Source of the DNA: Trichinella spiralis
Lineage: Eukaryota > Nematoda > Enoplea > Trichinellida > Trichinellidae
Length of the DNA: 64,000 nucleotides
Direction: 5' to 3'
Assembly: GCA_000181795.3 (NCBI GenBank)
Contig: CM012955.1
Coordinates: 5,208,524 to 5,272,523, forward strand
Under the pieces are notes generated by a model that was not told the DNA's origin, searched no databases, and worked only from the letters and a program-made list of their open reading frames with translations. Below are positions 38,325-53,261 of this stretch, in pieces; within the stretch, counting starts at the first letter, position 1; each line of letters begins with the position of its first letter. The position numbers and the translations under genes are program-made.

Positions 38325-38365
38325 GCAGCAGCAGCAGCAGCAGCAGCAGCTAAGCGGCAGCAGCA
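38325..38365. repeat. (GCA)n repeat in the 5' region of the MARVEL gene
   Basis: About eight GCA units, then TAAGCG, then three to four more GCA units. In all three frames the tract is limited by stops nearby, so it is probably untranslated leader or promoter. It lies about 190 bases before the ATG at 38542. Confidence 0.75.
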
Positions 38366-38541
38366 GCGTTCAGCTTCACCGCCTTTTTATATATTTCTTT
38401 CTTCTATTCGCGTGTGAAATTTCAACAGCAACATTTGACGTCGACGTTTTTCTTCTTCCCCCAGCCTTTTAACCATTTCCAATTTTCTTATTTATTTATT
38501 TGTAAATTTCAGCTCTATTTTCACTTGGCTTCACCAAAGCC

Positions 38542-40159
38542 ATGGCGTTGACTTTCGACATTGGCTATTTGTTCTCACGACCTTACGGTTTACTTCGCCT
38601 CAGTCAAGTGGTAATTCAATTTTCTTCTTCAATTTTACATTTCTCCTGCGCTCATTTTCATTTGCAAATTTATTATTTCTGAATTGCAAATGCATGACAT
38701 GTAAAGTTTGACTTGTTTTTTTCTTTTGTTATTATTTTCCAAATGACAATTTATAAATAATTAAGTAATCAATACGTTCACCAGTCGTCACTTTGATCAT
38801 TTTAATTTGAACAGGAAACTTCTAATCTGTCAATTTATTTTTGTTTTATTTTATTTTTATTACTCTTTTTATTATTATTATTCATATCCAAATGCCAATT
38901 ATTCGCCAACTTTGCCTGTTAAATTAGCATTAGCATTGTTTCGGGTCAGTGTGATTGTTTGTTCGCTTGTTTTCCACAACGACAACGATGATGATTAAGC
39001 GTTGTTGTATCAATGACCGGTTTTCACATCAAAGCATGAATGTTTCGCAAAATCGGGCCGCTCCTCTCATGGCAAACTGTACCGGTTTGTTTTCCACTTT
39101 CAGTTTCACTTTCAAATCGATACAGTAGGAAAGTTAAATTAAAAAAAATACGATCCATTTTTTTTGTGCAGTTTTGAAAATTTGCAAATGTTGGAAATTG
39201 CTTGGGAATCAGCAATTGGAATGTACGTTGAATGTTGTTGTTGTTTTTTTTTTTTGATTTTCAATTTTCCATCTCATGCTTATAAATTGTATTATTTATT
39301 GTGACGAGTTTGAAATTTCTCGATCACCTATTGACAACAATTGCGAACAATCGTAGTAAAATTTCGAACAAATATTTACTTTGATCAACCACTGACAAAA
39401 GTGGCGAATAAGCCATTAAAAGTAGAAATTAAATTTAGCACTGCACGTGCATGGACGGGGTTGTTTGCGTTTTGTTGAATCACACTTGTTTATTTTTGGT
39501 TGTTGTATACATGCGTGGGGTGGAGCGCAGGAGTTGGAAACTCATCGGCTTGTTGTTGTGAAAAAAAATTTGCTTTTTCTTTTTTTAGATTCTTTGTTTA
39601 CTTATTGTAATATGCATCAGTGTGGCCGACTATTCTCTAGCCGGAACCGCGTTTGTGTGGTTCACGAGCGTTTCGTCGTTGATCAGCTCTGCAATCATTC
39701 TCTTCCTCTATGTGGTGCACTTCAACGAGACGGAAATGTTCGTTCGTGTGCCATGGTTTATGGCTGTACGATGAGCATAATTGAATTTTCTTCACCATAT
39801 ATATATATAAATATGTATGCATATGTAGGAATTTGTGGTTTGCTGTTTCTGGTGTCTGTTCCACGCAATTTCTGGAATAATTTCCGCCGTAAACGCTGCC
39901 AACTGTGTCCGTTGCCTTGGAAACGTCAATTCTTGCTTCGGAGCGGCTGCTGTGAGAGCTTTTTTTCACTGAAGATGATGCAAATCTTTTTTTTCCCTTA
40001 AATTTAATATTCTATTTTTAGTTTTTCTGTTTTGCCGCAGCAATCGCTTTCGGCTTGTGCGCCTATTACCTGTACGGCGGTTGGCGACTGAACGTCACAA
40101 CTAGTAACGTCCAACAGCAACGTACTGTAACAATCACAACTACCACTAGCCGTTACTGA
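38542..40159 (+). CDS. MARVEL-domain four-transmembrane protein, four exons
   Basis: Exons 38542-38610, 39589-39765, 39829-39951 and 40022-40159 join in frame to 168 residues. The arrangement is that of small MARVEL proteins (CMTM/plasmolipin type), which organise membrane lipids and vesicle traffic. Seen: a short cytosolic start ending FSRPYGLLRLSQV, which leads into TM1 ILCLLIVICISVADYSL; TM2 in WFTSVSSLISSAIILFLYVV; TM3 starting EFVVCCFWCLFHAISG; TM4 FFCFAAAIAFGLCAYYLY; and a Thr/Ser-rich tail ending SRY. The GLLRLxQ-TM1 block is the family's most conserved part. The last acceptor is set at TTTTTAG (40021), not the nearer GCCGCAG, because only that keeps the frame. An acceptor directly before the ATG (TTTCAGCTC) suggests a 5' untranslated exon. 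AATAAA is near 40204. Confidence 0.75.
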
Positions 40160-42115
40160 CCGACGCCATGGAGAAACAAATAACAAACCTGATGCAATAT
40201 TCAAATAAAAAATTAATAATAATAATTGCCAATATTATTATTTGAGTATTTTTTGGTCGCTTGTTTTTTTTTATTTTTCTTTTTTTCATTTCAAGTCGTT
40301 CGATATAAATTATCGTTTTTCACATATAGTGTTCGCTCAGCAAAAGAAAAATCCTTCTTCACGTTTCTATACATTTTGTTTGGTGAAGGATTTGCATTTC
40401 TCACTCTTTAGCTGTACGTTTGTTTGTTCCAATCTTCACATTATTTTTCTTTATTATCATCGATGATTATTATTATATTGTATTATTTGAGAACGTTCGT
40501 TTTCTTGTTCGAATCGTTCTAGCAAGAATAATATGTGTGGCCTTTGCTTTTATTTTCAAATTACCCTATTACTGCTCATTCAATTTTGCGTGACAATGTG
40601 CTCCCATACATCTGATTATTTGAATAATAAACGTTTCGTCAGTCCTGTCTACTAGTGTCATGAATTTGATGGGCAATTTCAACATTACAATGCATCGTTG
40701 TTGCGATTCGATTTCAAAATTGAAAAAAGAAAACATAAAAGCCAAATTTTTTCTCTGTGTTTGCCAACAAATTCGAAACTTTCACTTGGATAAAAAAAAG
40801 CAGTTGCTGAAAGGCATTTTTGATCATTTTTCTGATACAATTTTTTTTGTTGAAAATATTGAAATTTATTGAAACAAATTTCCAGTTGATGTTTTTTTTT
40901 CATTTTTCACAATCGACTTATCTCTGACAATGTTAAAATATGAGTGTTGTTTCATTTTTGCAGAGATAGCCGGCGCTTGAAAAGCGAACTGGTATTTTGA
41001 TTGCTTTTATAGTTTCAATTTGAAACGTTGAAAAAAGAAACAAATATTTAATAACTTTCAAACGATGCTGTTTATCATTGGAGGGGATTGAATTATTATC
41101 ATCATTCATTTCCCCCCAAGCGATTCGAAAAGCGTTCAAGTTGTAAAAAGCAACCCGCCGTCATTAATCTGTTCAATTGTTTCCCCCAATTCTGGGGTGT
41201 GTTCGAAGGATCGACCTTCGAAAACAGCGGCGTCGATCAATTTTCAAACCCTCAGCGGCGGGGCGTATTTCTCTCACTGAAGCCATCCAATCCGGGCATA
41301 AGAAACAAACAACCCCCAAACTGCTTCAACCCCAGTTGATCGAAAAACATCCAGCAACAACTGGTCACAATAAACAAAAAACGGCATGTGTTTTTTTCCG
41401 CAACGCTGAACAATTTCTAAAATTCATTCACGATCTGCCTGCCAGTTGTTGGAAAATTGGGAATTTTCATCCCATAATACTTCCACCATGCAAAACAACA
41501 ACACGTCATCACGAAATTACTGTAGAATGGATGAAAGAGAAAAACCACCACAAAAAACCACAATAAAATTTAAAACAAATATCATAATTCATATATTGAA
41601 ATGAATTTATTTGATAATATTGTTGAAAATGAATTTTTCACTCTGCAAACAACGCTGATTAATTGTCCCGAAGTAGGTCATCTTTACCAATTCCATTATT
41701 TCACGCTCAGTCAGTGTGAATTATCAAAAAAATAACACAATTAATTATTTGCTTTGTATTTTTTTTCGTTTTGAAAATAAAAATGCTCAATTTGGAATAT
41801 ACTAAAAACCTACAGTATGACAATTGTCACAACTAATTTACTTTGTAATTCTGGCGTTAAAATTCATTTAATGCATTTAAAATGCCTAAAAATATTAAAA
41901 TGTATATAATTAATTGAGAAATTTTCAAATATTGTGGCATTTTTAATTGTAAGATTGAGAACAAGAAAATAACGGTGACCTACAAAAATATTCTACTTGC
42001 TTTGCCGTTTCTTGCTTCACCCCATCAGTGTGTGTGGTGAGCGATGCCGCGCGCGCACGCGCTTTCTTGACTAGGTCGGCGGTTGTAGTAGTAGTGAAAT
42101 AGTGGTTCAACGCGA
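40160..42115. other. Intergenic stretch upstream of the Ig/FN3 receptor
   Basis: No confident exon. A plus frame at 41177-41566 is open for about 129 codons but has no ATG and no clear splice sites. The final 120 bases before 42116 become GC-rich and include CGCGCGCACGCGC, probably leader or promoter of the receptor gene. Confidence 0.5.
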
Positions 42116-45013
42116 ATGTTGTTGGTCAGTTTTTGCCAAATTTTGGTAACTTGTGCCGTGGTGCTGAAAGCCCCAGTAGCCGGTGGTTTGGTTTTGGAAC
42201 CACGGGCCAGACGTTTGGTTGGTGCCGAAGTCCGTCCAGATTTTAACACCTTATCTTCCGAGCGACATGATTTGCGCTGTCTGTTGCCCGGACGTTCTGG
42301 ACGGTTTTTGGAACGAAAGTTCCCTTCGGCAAAGTATGTTTGGTATTTGAATGGCCAGCCGATCCGTGGAAGTGTCACCAACAAGCTGCAAGTGCAGATG
42401 AAAGCGGAAGAAGCGGCCAACTCGCCGTGGTTGAAACGTTTCTATCACTGTGCGGTTCATCTGAAGCCGGAATTTGTCATTCTAAGCGCAAATTATTCAC
42501 TCCGGCAGCCGAGTCTACTGGTAGAAAAGCAGAATTCGAGAAGACCGGTGATCATCCGGCCGGGCAGCATCGCGTTCGTTCCCTGTCCGTTGTTTCGCTC
42601 TGAGCCGAAGCCGGTGGACGTGTTTTTTGTGGTCAATAACACCCGTCGACTCGACGTCGACAACAGCGGTCGGTATTTCGTTTCTGAAATCGGCTTGCAA
42701 ATTGCCGACGTTGGTCCACAAGACCAAGGACTCTACCAGTGCGTGGTTAGGAACGCGCGGAGTGGCCAGTCGTTTCGTGGTCATCCCGTTCCTGTGCACT
42801 TGTCCACGTCCCCGGCGACGACCCAGGCGGCGCTGCTGTATCCGCCGGCCGGCGTTAGCTTGGTGCGCGCGCGGTTCGGCGACAACGTCACGCTGCAGTG
42901 CGTCATCGGCAGCGTTGCGGCGAGTCGGATCGTCTGGGTCAAATTAAACGACAACTTGCGAAAACTAGCCGGTGTTCGAACCAGGCTGGGCAATTTGCTT
43001 TTGTCCAACGTCAGCCGCGCCCATCACGGCTCTTACGTTTGTCGATCCGGACAAGCTTCCGCCTCGTACGCTCTGCAGGTCCAGTCTCCGCTGTTCGTTC
43101 GCCTGCGTCTGATGGCTAGTCGATTCGAAGATGGCTCGTGGCTGTCGGACTTAGTGTGCGACACCCACGGCGATCGTTCACCCACACTCAGCTGGTTTCA
43201 CAACGGCCGGCCGTTGTTGGATGCCGACTCGATCACTGTGCACTGGTCGGTGCAACGTCGCGGCCGCAATCCACGATGGACGGCGACCATAAGCTCGCCT
43301 CCCCCGCCCGGTGTTTACCAATGTGTGGCCACGTCTGGCGACGAATCCACTACGGACTCGATTTACGTGTCCGAGTGGCCGAGTACGACACGACGTCGTT
43401 CTGCCACAAACGCCCACTGGTCGAAGCTGATCCGAGTCGGTCCAACGAACACTACAGTGAAGTTGAACTCGACAACGTTCCTGCTTTGCCAGCTCCACTC
43501 GCCGGGCGCGACCGTTTCTTGGCGGCACAACGATACCGAGCTGAAGCTCGACTCGAGGAGGTCGTTAGTCGGCTACGGCTCGTTGCAGATCCGCCAGTTT
43601 GACTACATCGACCAGGGTTGGTACGTGTGCGAAGCATCCGACGGCCGGTGGAACGTGACCAGTGAAGCGGCCTTTGTTGATGTTGAAGACTTGACGACGT
43701 GGTCGATTCGCCGCCCGCTAATGCTGGACAACACCTACGATGCCACTGTCAACAACCATTCTGGAGAAATTCCGAAGATGCCGTTGAAGTTGGCACCCCC
43801 GCAAGCGGTTCGGTTGGATAACACGTCGGTGCTGTTGCGTTGGGAATTGCCGGCCAAGTTGCCCGACCGTCCATGGCTGTTCAGAATCCAGCTGCGCAAG
43901 ATGGCCGATGGTTACGATTGGGAAACGTTGGACGCCGAAGTGCCGGGCTACACCAACAGCTACGTGGTCGAACGTCTTCAACCGAGCGCTTCCTACCGCT
44001 TTCGTTATGCGGTCATTTTTCGCAACCGCTATCAGGAGACAAGCGCCAAATCGAAGCGAGTGACCATGAGCCCGGAGGACGACGGCCGTCGCATCGAACG
44101 TCCCTATTTGGCTCCCGAATTGATGACCGCCGTGTCGAAGTGGCCCGACGCGATTCAGCTGAAGTGGGAACAACCGTTCGGCGACGATGCTGCAGCATCA
44201 CCCGTGGACGGCTATTTGGTTAGTTACAGGCAAGTGTACGCGGACAAGCCGCTTCGATTTCAGAACGAGACCGTAGTGGGCGCGTCAACTCGCGAACACA
44301 TGATCGATCGCCTGTTGCCGGCCACTCCGTACGAAGTGAAACTGGCAGCTTACAATTCGGCCGGCTTGTCGGCATTTTCCAACACACTGTTTGCTAGTAC
44401 TTTGACGCTCGATGGCAAGCCGTCGTCAGTGGACTTTTTCGCCACTGACTCGCCACCACCATCCGTCGTCGGGCAGTCGAGTCGCAAGTCAGTCAGCAGC
44501 AACAAAGACAGCCGCAGCAGCATCGTGGCCCCCACCAAGCCTAACATAAATAGCGGTGCTACTATACTGCGTATTGCTGGGTTGACCATGGCGGCTGTTG
44601 TAGTATGCAATGTTCTTGTCGGCTTGGGGATTTGGTTGGTGAAACGCCTTGTCCGCGAGCGGGCAAGTGTTCGTCGCCTGCGAACCGATCGTCGTACGTT
44701 TGCCGACACGTCCAGAAGCATTTTCAAAGAGACCCACGGCCGCCGCCAGCCGCAGAACCAAGAGCAACACTATTCTCATCCAGCTTCTAACGCAGCTGAT
44801 GAAGAAGAGCGTTGTTCTGGCAGTAATATCCATCCGAGTTCTGCCTGTACAACTTCTTCGGTCGCCAAGCAGCAGCAGCAGCAGTCGACTCGTTCCAGGC
44901 ACTACCACAACCATTATTATTGCCGTTCTACGGAAATTGTCGTCGCGCAACCGGTGCCTGAATACGATCCCCTGTTGTCCAAGAAGGATACGCGGAAGAG
45001 AGCATCGCTGTGA
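42116..45013 (+). CDS. Single-exon Ig/FN3 transmembrane receptor (five Ig, two FN3), Ihog/CDON/BOC-like
   Basis: An uninterrupted 965-codon frame, strikingly GC-rich against its flanks. Domains by residue: signal peptide 1-24; Ig domains with Cys pairs 55/112, 157/209, 262/309, 348/403 and 458/505 and core Trp at 76, 274, 360 and 469; FN3 domains at about 557-650 and 664-762 (PYEVKLAAYNSAGLSAFSN is a classic FN3 G-strand region); Ser-rich stalk; TM helix about 817-842; basic cytosolic tail with a Gln run, ending with EYDPLL (949-954), an acidic dileucine sorting motif. Many N-glycosylation sites (NVT, NTT, NST) lie outside. The order Ig-FN3-TM with a non-enzymatic tail fits adhesion receptors of the Ihog/CDON/BOC or neogenin/Robo group; the exact family is uncertain. 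The lack of introns is odd beside multi-exon neighbours. Confidence 0.8.
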   Translation: MLLVSFCQILVTCAVVLKAPVAGGLVLEPRARRLVGAEVRPDFNTLSSERHDLRCLLPGRSGRFLERKFPSAKYVWYLNGQPIRGSVTNKLQVQMKAEEAANSPWLKRFYHCAVHLKPEFVILSANYSLRQPSLLVEKQNSRRPVIIRPGSIAFVPCPLFRSEPKPVDVFFVVNNTRRLDVDNSGRYFVSEIGLQIADVGPQDQGLYQCVVRNARSGQSFRGHPVPVHLSTSPATTQAALLYPPAGVSLVRARFGDNVTLQCVIGSVAASRIVWVKLNDNLRKLAGVRTRLGNLLLSNVSRAHHGSYVCRSGQASASYALQVQSPLFVRLRLMASRFEDGSWLSDLVCDTHGDRSPTLSWFHNGRPLLDADSITVHWSVQRRGRNPRWTATISSPPPPGVYQCVATSGDESTTDSIYVSEWPSTTRRRSATNAHWSKLIRVGPTNTTVKLNSTTFLLCQLHSPGATVSWRHNDTELKLDSRRSLVGYGSLQIRQFDYIDQGWYVCEASDGRWNVTSEAAFVDVEDLTTWSIRRPLMLDNTYDATVNNHSGEIPKMPLKLAPPQAVRLDNTSVLLRWELPAKLPDRPWLFRIQLRKMADGYDWETLDAEVPGYTNSYVVERLQPSASYRFRYAVIFRNRYQETSAKSKRVTMSPEDDGRRIERPYLAPELMTAVSKWPDAIQLKWEQPFGDDAAASPVDGYLVSYRQVYADKPLRFQNETVVGASTREHMIDRLLPATPYEVKLAAYNSAGLSAFSNTLFASTLTLDGKPSSVDFFATDSPPPSVVGQSSRKSVSSNKDSRSSIVAPTKPNINSGATILRIAGLTMAAVVVCNVLVGLGIWLVKRLVRERASVRRLRTDRRTFADTSRSIFKETHGRRQPQNQEQHYSHPASNAADEEERCSGSNIHPSSACTTSSVAKQQQQQSTRSRHYHNHYYCRSTEIVVAQPVPEYDPLLSKKDTRKRASL

Positions 45014-45140
45014 ACAAAAAAAAACAAGAGTAAAAAAAAACCCCAAAAAAATTGAAAAAATTTGAAAAGCCAAAAAAAAAGAAGAAGAAAAGAAAAGTGA
45101 AGAAAAAAGAAAAGACAAAAAAAAGGGTGACAAAAAATTT
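45014..45140 (+). repeat. A-rich tract directly after the receptor stop codon
   Basis: About 125 bases composed mainly of A with scattered G, including several runs of seven to nine A, start two bases after the stop. The octamer TTCACCCC follows at 45145-45152, and the same octamer lies upstream of the ORF at 42016-42023. The tract looks like a decayed poly(A) tail, but a simple purine-rich 3' untranslated region is possible. Confidence 0.6.
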
Positions 45141-45279
45141 CTCATTCACCCCTCCCCCATATTGCTAATCAGTGTCAGGTTCCTTCAAATCAATATACCA
45201 ATATTAATATAAGGTGATGAATATTAATATATATATATATGTAAGACCTTTTTAAAAATGAATATATAAAATGGTTTTT

Positions 45280-45509
45280 AAATGATATATTTAAGTGAAT
45301 TTTTAAATGGATATGTACATATAAACATATATATATATACCACCACGATTATGTGTTTATATGTATATGAGTAATTTTTAGTTAAAATTTTTTTAAATGA
45401 TATATTTAAGTGAATTTTTGTAAATGTATATGTACATATAAACATATCGGCATGTACCACCAAAATTGTGTGTTTATATGTATATGTTGAGTAATATCAA
45501 TCCATCTAT
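45280..45509. repeat. Imperfect 115-base tandem duplication
   Basis: Two copies start AAATGATATATTTAAGTGAA at 45280 and 45395 and share the blocks ATGTACATATAAACATAT, a CCACCA segment and GTGTTTATATGTATATG. They differ by a few substitutions and small indels, so the duplication is fairly recent. No coding potential. Confidence 0.85.
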
Positions 45510-46858
45510 TGGTAGAGTAAATGATGCATCAAGAAATGATTGTTTTTTATTTGCTGTTTTCAGAAAAAAATTTGCTTTTGAAAAAATTCTTTTCATACGT
45601 TTTTGCAAATCAGTCAATTCATTCGATGAATCAGGTTAATTTTAAAATTGCATTTTGATAACTATTTATGACTGAAGTGACGAGAATGCAATTTGTCAAC
45701 GGGCGACACAGTTTGTCTGATCCGTTTTAATCGGATTCTTGCCAAATTAAGCTAATGTCAAATTTGGTTTTTTTTTTGAATATCATCAATATGAGTGTTG
45801 ACTGTTGAACATATTCGACCTGTTGACCTTTAACAGATGAATAGTGCGTACACGGAATGCGCCCGTTACGGTCAGGCGTGGAATGTGCTATTCAATCAAA
45901 TGTAGCTAGCTACTTGACCGTGACATTGTCCACGAGTACAACTGTACTGTACTGTACTGTATTGTACTGTACAAGTGTGACGTTTTTAATTGCTCTGCGC
46001 CGAGAAGACAATAACTGACCAGCTTTTCAATACCTGCACTATGCAGGAAGACTAAAACAAAGTATTTGGAAAAAAAAAGTAATCACAACTGGATAGGATC
46101 ATTTCATGCAACTTCCATTGTCTTGCTGGTTTGTTGCAGGTGACGTTTACCAAAAATACAAGAACATATCACTGATGACCAACCTCAGTTGTCAATAATA
46201 TATATGTAAAAATTGATCAATTTTGGTTGAACATTTTTCTGTTCAACTTAATGTTCGTAATCAATTCATTGCACGTACAACAACTAGACAGATAAAAAGA
46301 TGGGCAGATGAAATTTATCCAGTAATCTTGAAAATAAATCAAATATGATTCTTTTCTTTGTTCACTTTATTCGGTGAATGAATAATTAATCTACTGATTT
46401 TTCATGTTTTATTGAACAATTGATTTTTCAACATTTTAACAATCATTCACAAATTTTATGCAAATTCAACAAAAAACGCAGGTACAAACTACAGTAGGAC
46501 TGAATTGCTCACGTTGAAACTTTGTTTAGAAAAAAATAGTCCAATTATGGTCAGTTTATTATTATTTTTCAAAATTTACTTTAAATTCAATACATATATG
46601 CATAATTTGTTGTTGAAAACTTTTTATACTTGTTGTAGCAATTTACTGTATGTTTAATTTCTACGTCAACTTGTAAAAATAGGCAGTATGATCATTGGGC
46701 AATTTTAGAACGTAAGTTATTAATAAATCGGGTTGAATTTGATATTTATCATTTTTTTATTTTTGTTTTTATTTTTTCATTCAATAATTATTGTCCAGAT
46801 TGTTAATTTCAATTTTTAAGCGTTTCAGCAGCGAACGGCGGTGAAACAGCGACGGCAA
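45510..46858. other. Intergenic stretch upstream of ZnT5
   Basis: No exon supported. A (CTGTA)n run lies at 45942-45972. The last 60 bases become GC-richer; TTTTAAGCGTTTCAG at about 46815-46828 looks like an acceptor placed 30 bases before the ATG at 46859, so an upstream untranslated exon is likely. Confidence 0.5.
45942..45972. repeat. (CTGTA)n pentanucleotide repeat
   Basis: Six tandem pentamers with a single substitution (CTGTATTGTA). The complement TACAG is the same unit in other phase, so the tract is partly self-complementary. Confidence 0.8.
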
Positions 46859-50592
<3,734 letters not shown>

Positions 50593-52266
50593 ATCAGTAT
50601 TGTTTGCTTTTTTTCCTTCATACATTTGTGACAGGTGTTTAAAGACTAAGATAAAAATACAAACTGAGAATTGAATTTATGATTTTATAATTGTGAAATA
50701 AGAAACATTTCTGGGAAATATCAGCTTTGTTCTATATATGATCCTGTTTGCATGCGTGCACAAATATATTCCTTCATACACCAATATCCTGCTTAACGCG
50801 CTCATGATGCGTTCCTGAATAAGAACGTTAAACGGGATCGTGTCGTTATGGTATGTGTTCAGAGTGCATCCTTTTCGATGAAAGTCAGAATAATACATAC
50901 ATATGGCAAAAATTTGTTCGAATTTTTTTTTATTAAAGATATGTTTTTCACATGCTTTATTGATCATAATTATTGGTAGTGATCAAGTACCGGGCTTTGA
51001 TGACCTCAAGCCTTTGTTGCTTATTAACTTAAAGCGTCAACAGTTAATTGTTTTTTCTTAAATTTTATCCCACCAAGAATTTCCTCATAGCAAGAAATCA
51101 TTTCAAGAATACCCCCCCCCCCCCAACTATGACAAGATATATAAAATCCAACAGAATACGAGTAGTTCAAGCCAATTACCATGAATGACTGTCACACTGA
51201 CTGATCGAATATATCCGATAAGTCAAATGACAAGAGAGTTGCTGACGAGTGAGTAAAAATGAGTCACATGAAGCAGCGTTAAGCGGATTGAATGTATGTG
51301 TGTGTATTTACTCTGTTTGCTAACGGAAATGTAGAATATCAGTTCGTTAGAAATTTATTCGGTTGACGTATCTATTTTATCGTATGAATTTATTATTTAA
51401 ATTAGTTTATTATTTGCGAAGCATATTTCTTTTGTTGGTCAATTGCATTGGACAGAAACGTAATTGGAACGAAATTGATAGCACTGATCGCATGACTTAA
51501 TTAATTAATTATTAATCGACTAATTGAAGCGTATCACGAACATTCAAATTATAAAATTTTGATTTTATCGAAATACGTTATTATTTAGCAGTATAAATTT
51601 ATTGAAGTATCATCTGTTTGTTTGACTGTCTCATCTCGACAGCAGAATCAGTTTATTTATGTGAAACTTTCCCGTTTTGTTGAATTACATTTTCATAATT
51701 GTTAACTTATTTAATATGATGATGCTTGTAATTTAATTATTAAGATTCAAATGGGTTTCATATGAAGGTAAGCAACTCTTTTCTGGTTAATGAATTGTGA
51801 AATAATGAATAAACCATAAAATCATCATATATATTGCACGTCATAATTGAAAGCACATTTTTCTAGCACAACATATATATATATATATATATTAGTTTAA
51901 TCGAATTTAAAGAAAGCCTAATTACAAAATGTAAAAGTTTTTTTTCAGAAAATCTTTATTCCAAATAGCCTGTTTTAAAAGCATGAAAATGCAACCTTTC
52001 AATTCGTCAGTCTCAAAGAATCAATCTTACTTTGTTCCTATGGTAACTTGATTTAGTTTTGCGAACTTAGCGCATCATTGAGCTTCAGGATACGTGATAA
52101 ATTGCATTTCATTCCAACTTGAAGTTCACTGCCCATCAGCCTCAGCTGGAACAAACTGCATCTTTCTTTCATTTATTAAATTCTAATGATAGAATTCTTA
52201 TTAATTTAATAAGTACTTTTCTTTTACTTTTTTCTTTTACTGTTCTCGTTAAACATCTTCTCATCG

Positions 52267-52314
<48 letters not shown>

Positions 52315-52435
52315 GAATTTTAATTAACAATCAAAGTAAAGTTGTTGCTCGATGTTCAGAAAATTGGTTTCTACACATGTGTATGGAATAGAAAAGAATA
52401 CTTTTCATGTGTTAATTAGTTGAAAGTATCATTTT
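50593..52435. other. Intergenic stretch
   Basis: No exon supported. Contains a run of 13 C at about 51112-51124, a TA run at about 51868-51890 and a long TA run at 52267-52309. AT-rich elsewhere. Confidence 0.55.
52267..52309. repeat. (TA)n microsatellite, about 42 bases
   Basis: An uninterrupted TA run ending TATACATATG. It is self-complementary and can form a hairpin. It lies about 130 bases upstream of the first seen peroxiredoxin exon. Confidence 0.9.
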
Positions 52436-52439
52436 ATAG

Positions 52440-53261
52440 TAAGTTGTCAAAATTTAAAAGTAAGAATTGTCCATCTGTTGGTGAACCTGCTCCAAATTTT
52501 TCCACCTTGGCGGTAGTTGATGAGCGCATCGTCAATATCAAACTGACAGACTACCGAGGTAGCTATTTGGTACTTTTCTTCTATCCGAGAGATTTGTAAG
52601 TATATTAATTAATATGAAATTGCTTTTTTTTCAACAGATTTTTCTTGGTTTTTTTATTTCAGTGATTCAAGTTGTTCAAGTGAAATTATCAATTTTCATG
52701 AAAATGTGGAAAATTTCCAAAAAATTGGTTGCAAAATTGCCGCTTGCTCAACTGATAGCGAATATTGTCACCTTGCTTGGTTAAGAATTTTGCATCATTT
52801 TGTTTTGCAATTTATTGCTGTTATTAATTGTGAAATAGCAGGAAAACGACGAATATTATTTAGGATTCGGTCTTTAAGATGCGAAAATGGTCTTGGTAAA
52901 TTAGATTTTCCTTTATTTGCTGATCCAGTGCACATCATTTCCAAGCTGTATGGTGTTTATCAGGAAGAGCAAGGCTTCAACTTGAGGTTGCAAATGTTTG
53001 TATAATTATTTATGTTTTAATTTAAAAAATTATTTCATTTTTATCAGAGCCGTTTTCATTATCGATAACAATGGTATTCTCCGTCAAATGTGTATTAATG
53101 ATATTCATGTTCATTGTTCAGTGGATGAAACTTTCCGCACAGTGCAGGCTTTGCAATTTGTAAACACCTCGAAAAAAGGCGAGCGAAACAAAAAAAAAAT
53201 CATTCTATTCAGGCAGAAAATTATGGTTTTCTTTTTAGAAAATGAACATCGCTTGAAATGA
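52440..53261 (+). CDS. Divergent 2-Cys-type peroxiredoxin, 5' end missing
   Basis: Exons 52440-52595, 52663-52779, 52864-52986 and 53048-53261 join in frame. The match to typical peroxiredoxins is clear: [94 protein letters not shown] and [14 protein letters not shown]. The peroxidatic Cys is kept (DSSCSSEI, normally TFVCPTEI), but the active-site Thr of PxxxTxxC is Asp, and the resolving Cys expected in GEVCPAGW is absent; the C-terminus is a Lys-rich unrelated tail. The catalytic Arg (NLR) is kept. No ATG exists in the first seen exon, which starts one base into a codon after TTTTATAG, so an upstream exon is needed. The second intron uses a GTTAAG donor. It may be a weakly active or one-Cys enzyme, or an early pseudogene. 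Confidence 0.75.

Noticed and set aside
39911-39924. X-box-like GTTGCCTTGGAAAC
   Set aside because: It lies inside coding exon 3 of the MARVEL gene and has TT instead of the central AT, so it is most likely a coding coincidence.
41177-41566. 129-codon plus-strand open frame upstream of the Ig/FN3 receptor
   Set aside because: It begins without ATG, lacks clear splice sites and has the composition of a chance frame in a mixed region; no domain seen.
42140-44730. Several 60-150 codon frames on both strands inside the receptor gene
   Set aside because: They are shadows of the GC-rich 965-codon frame.
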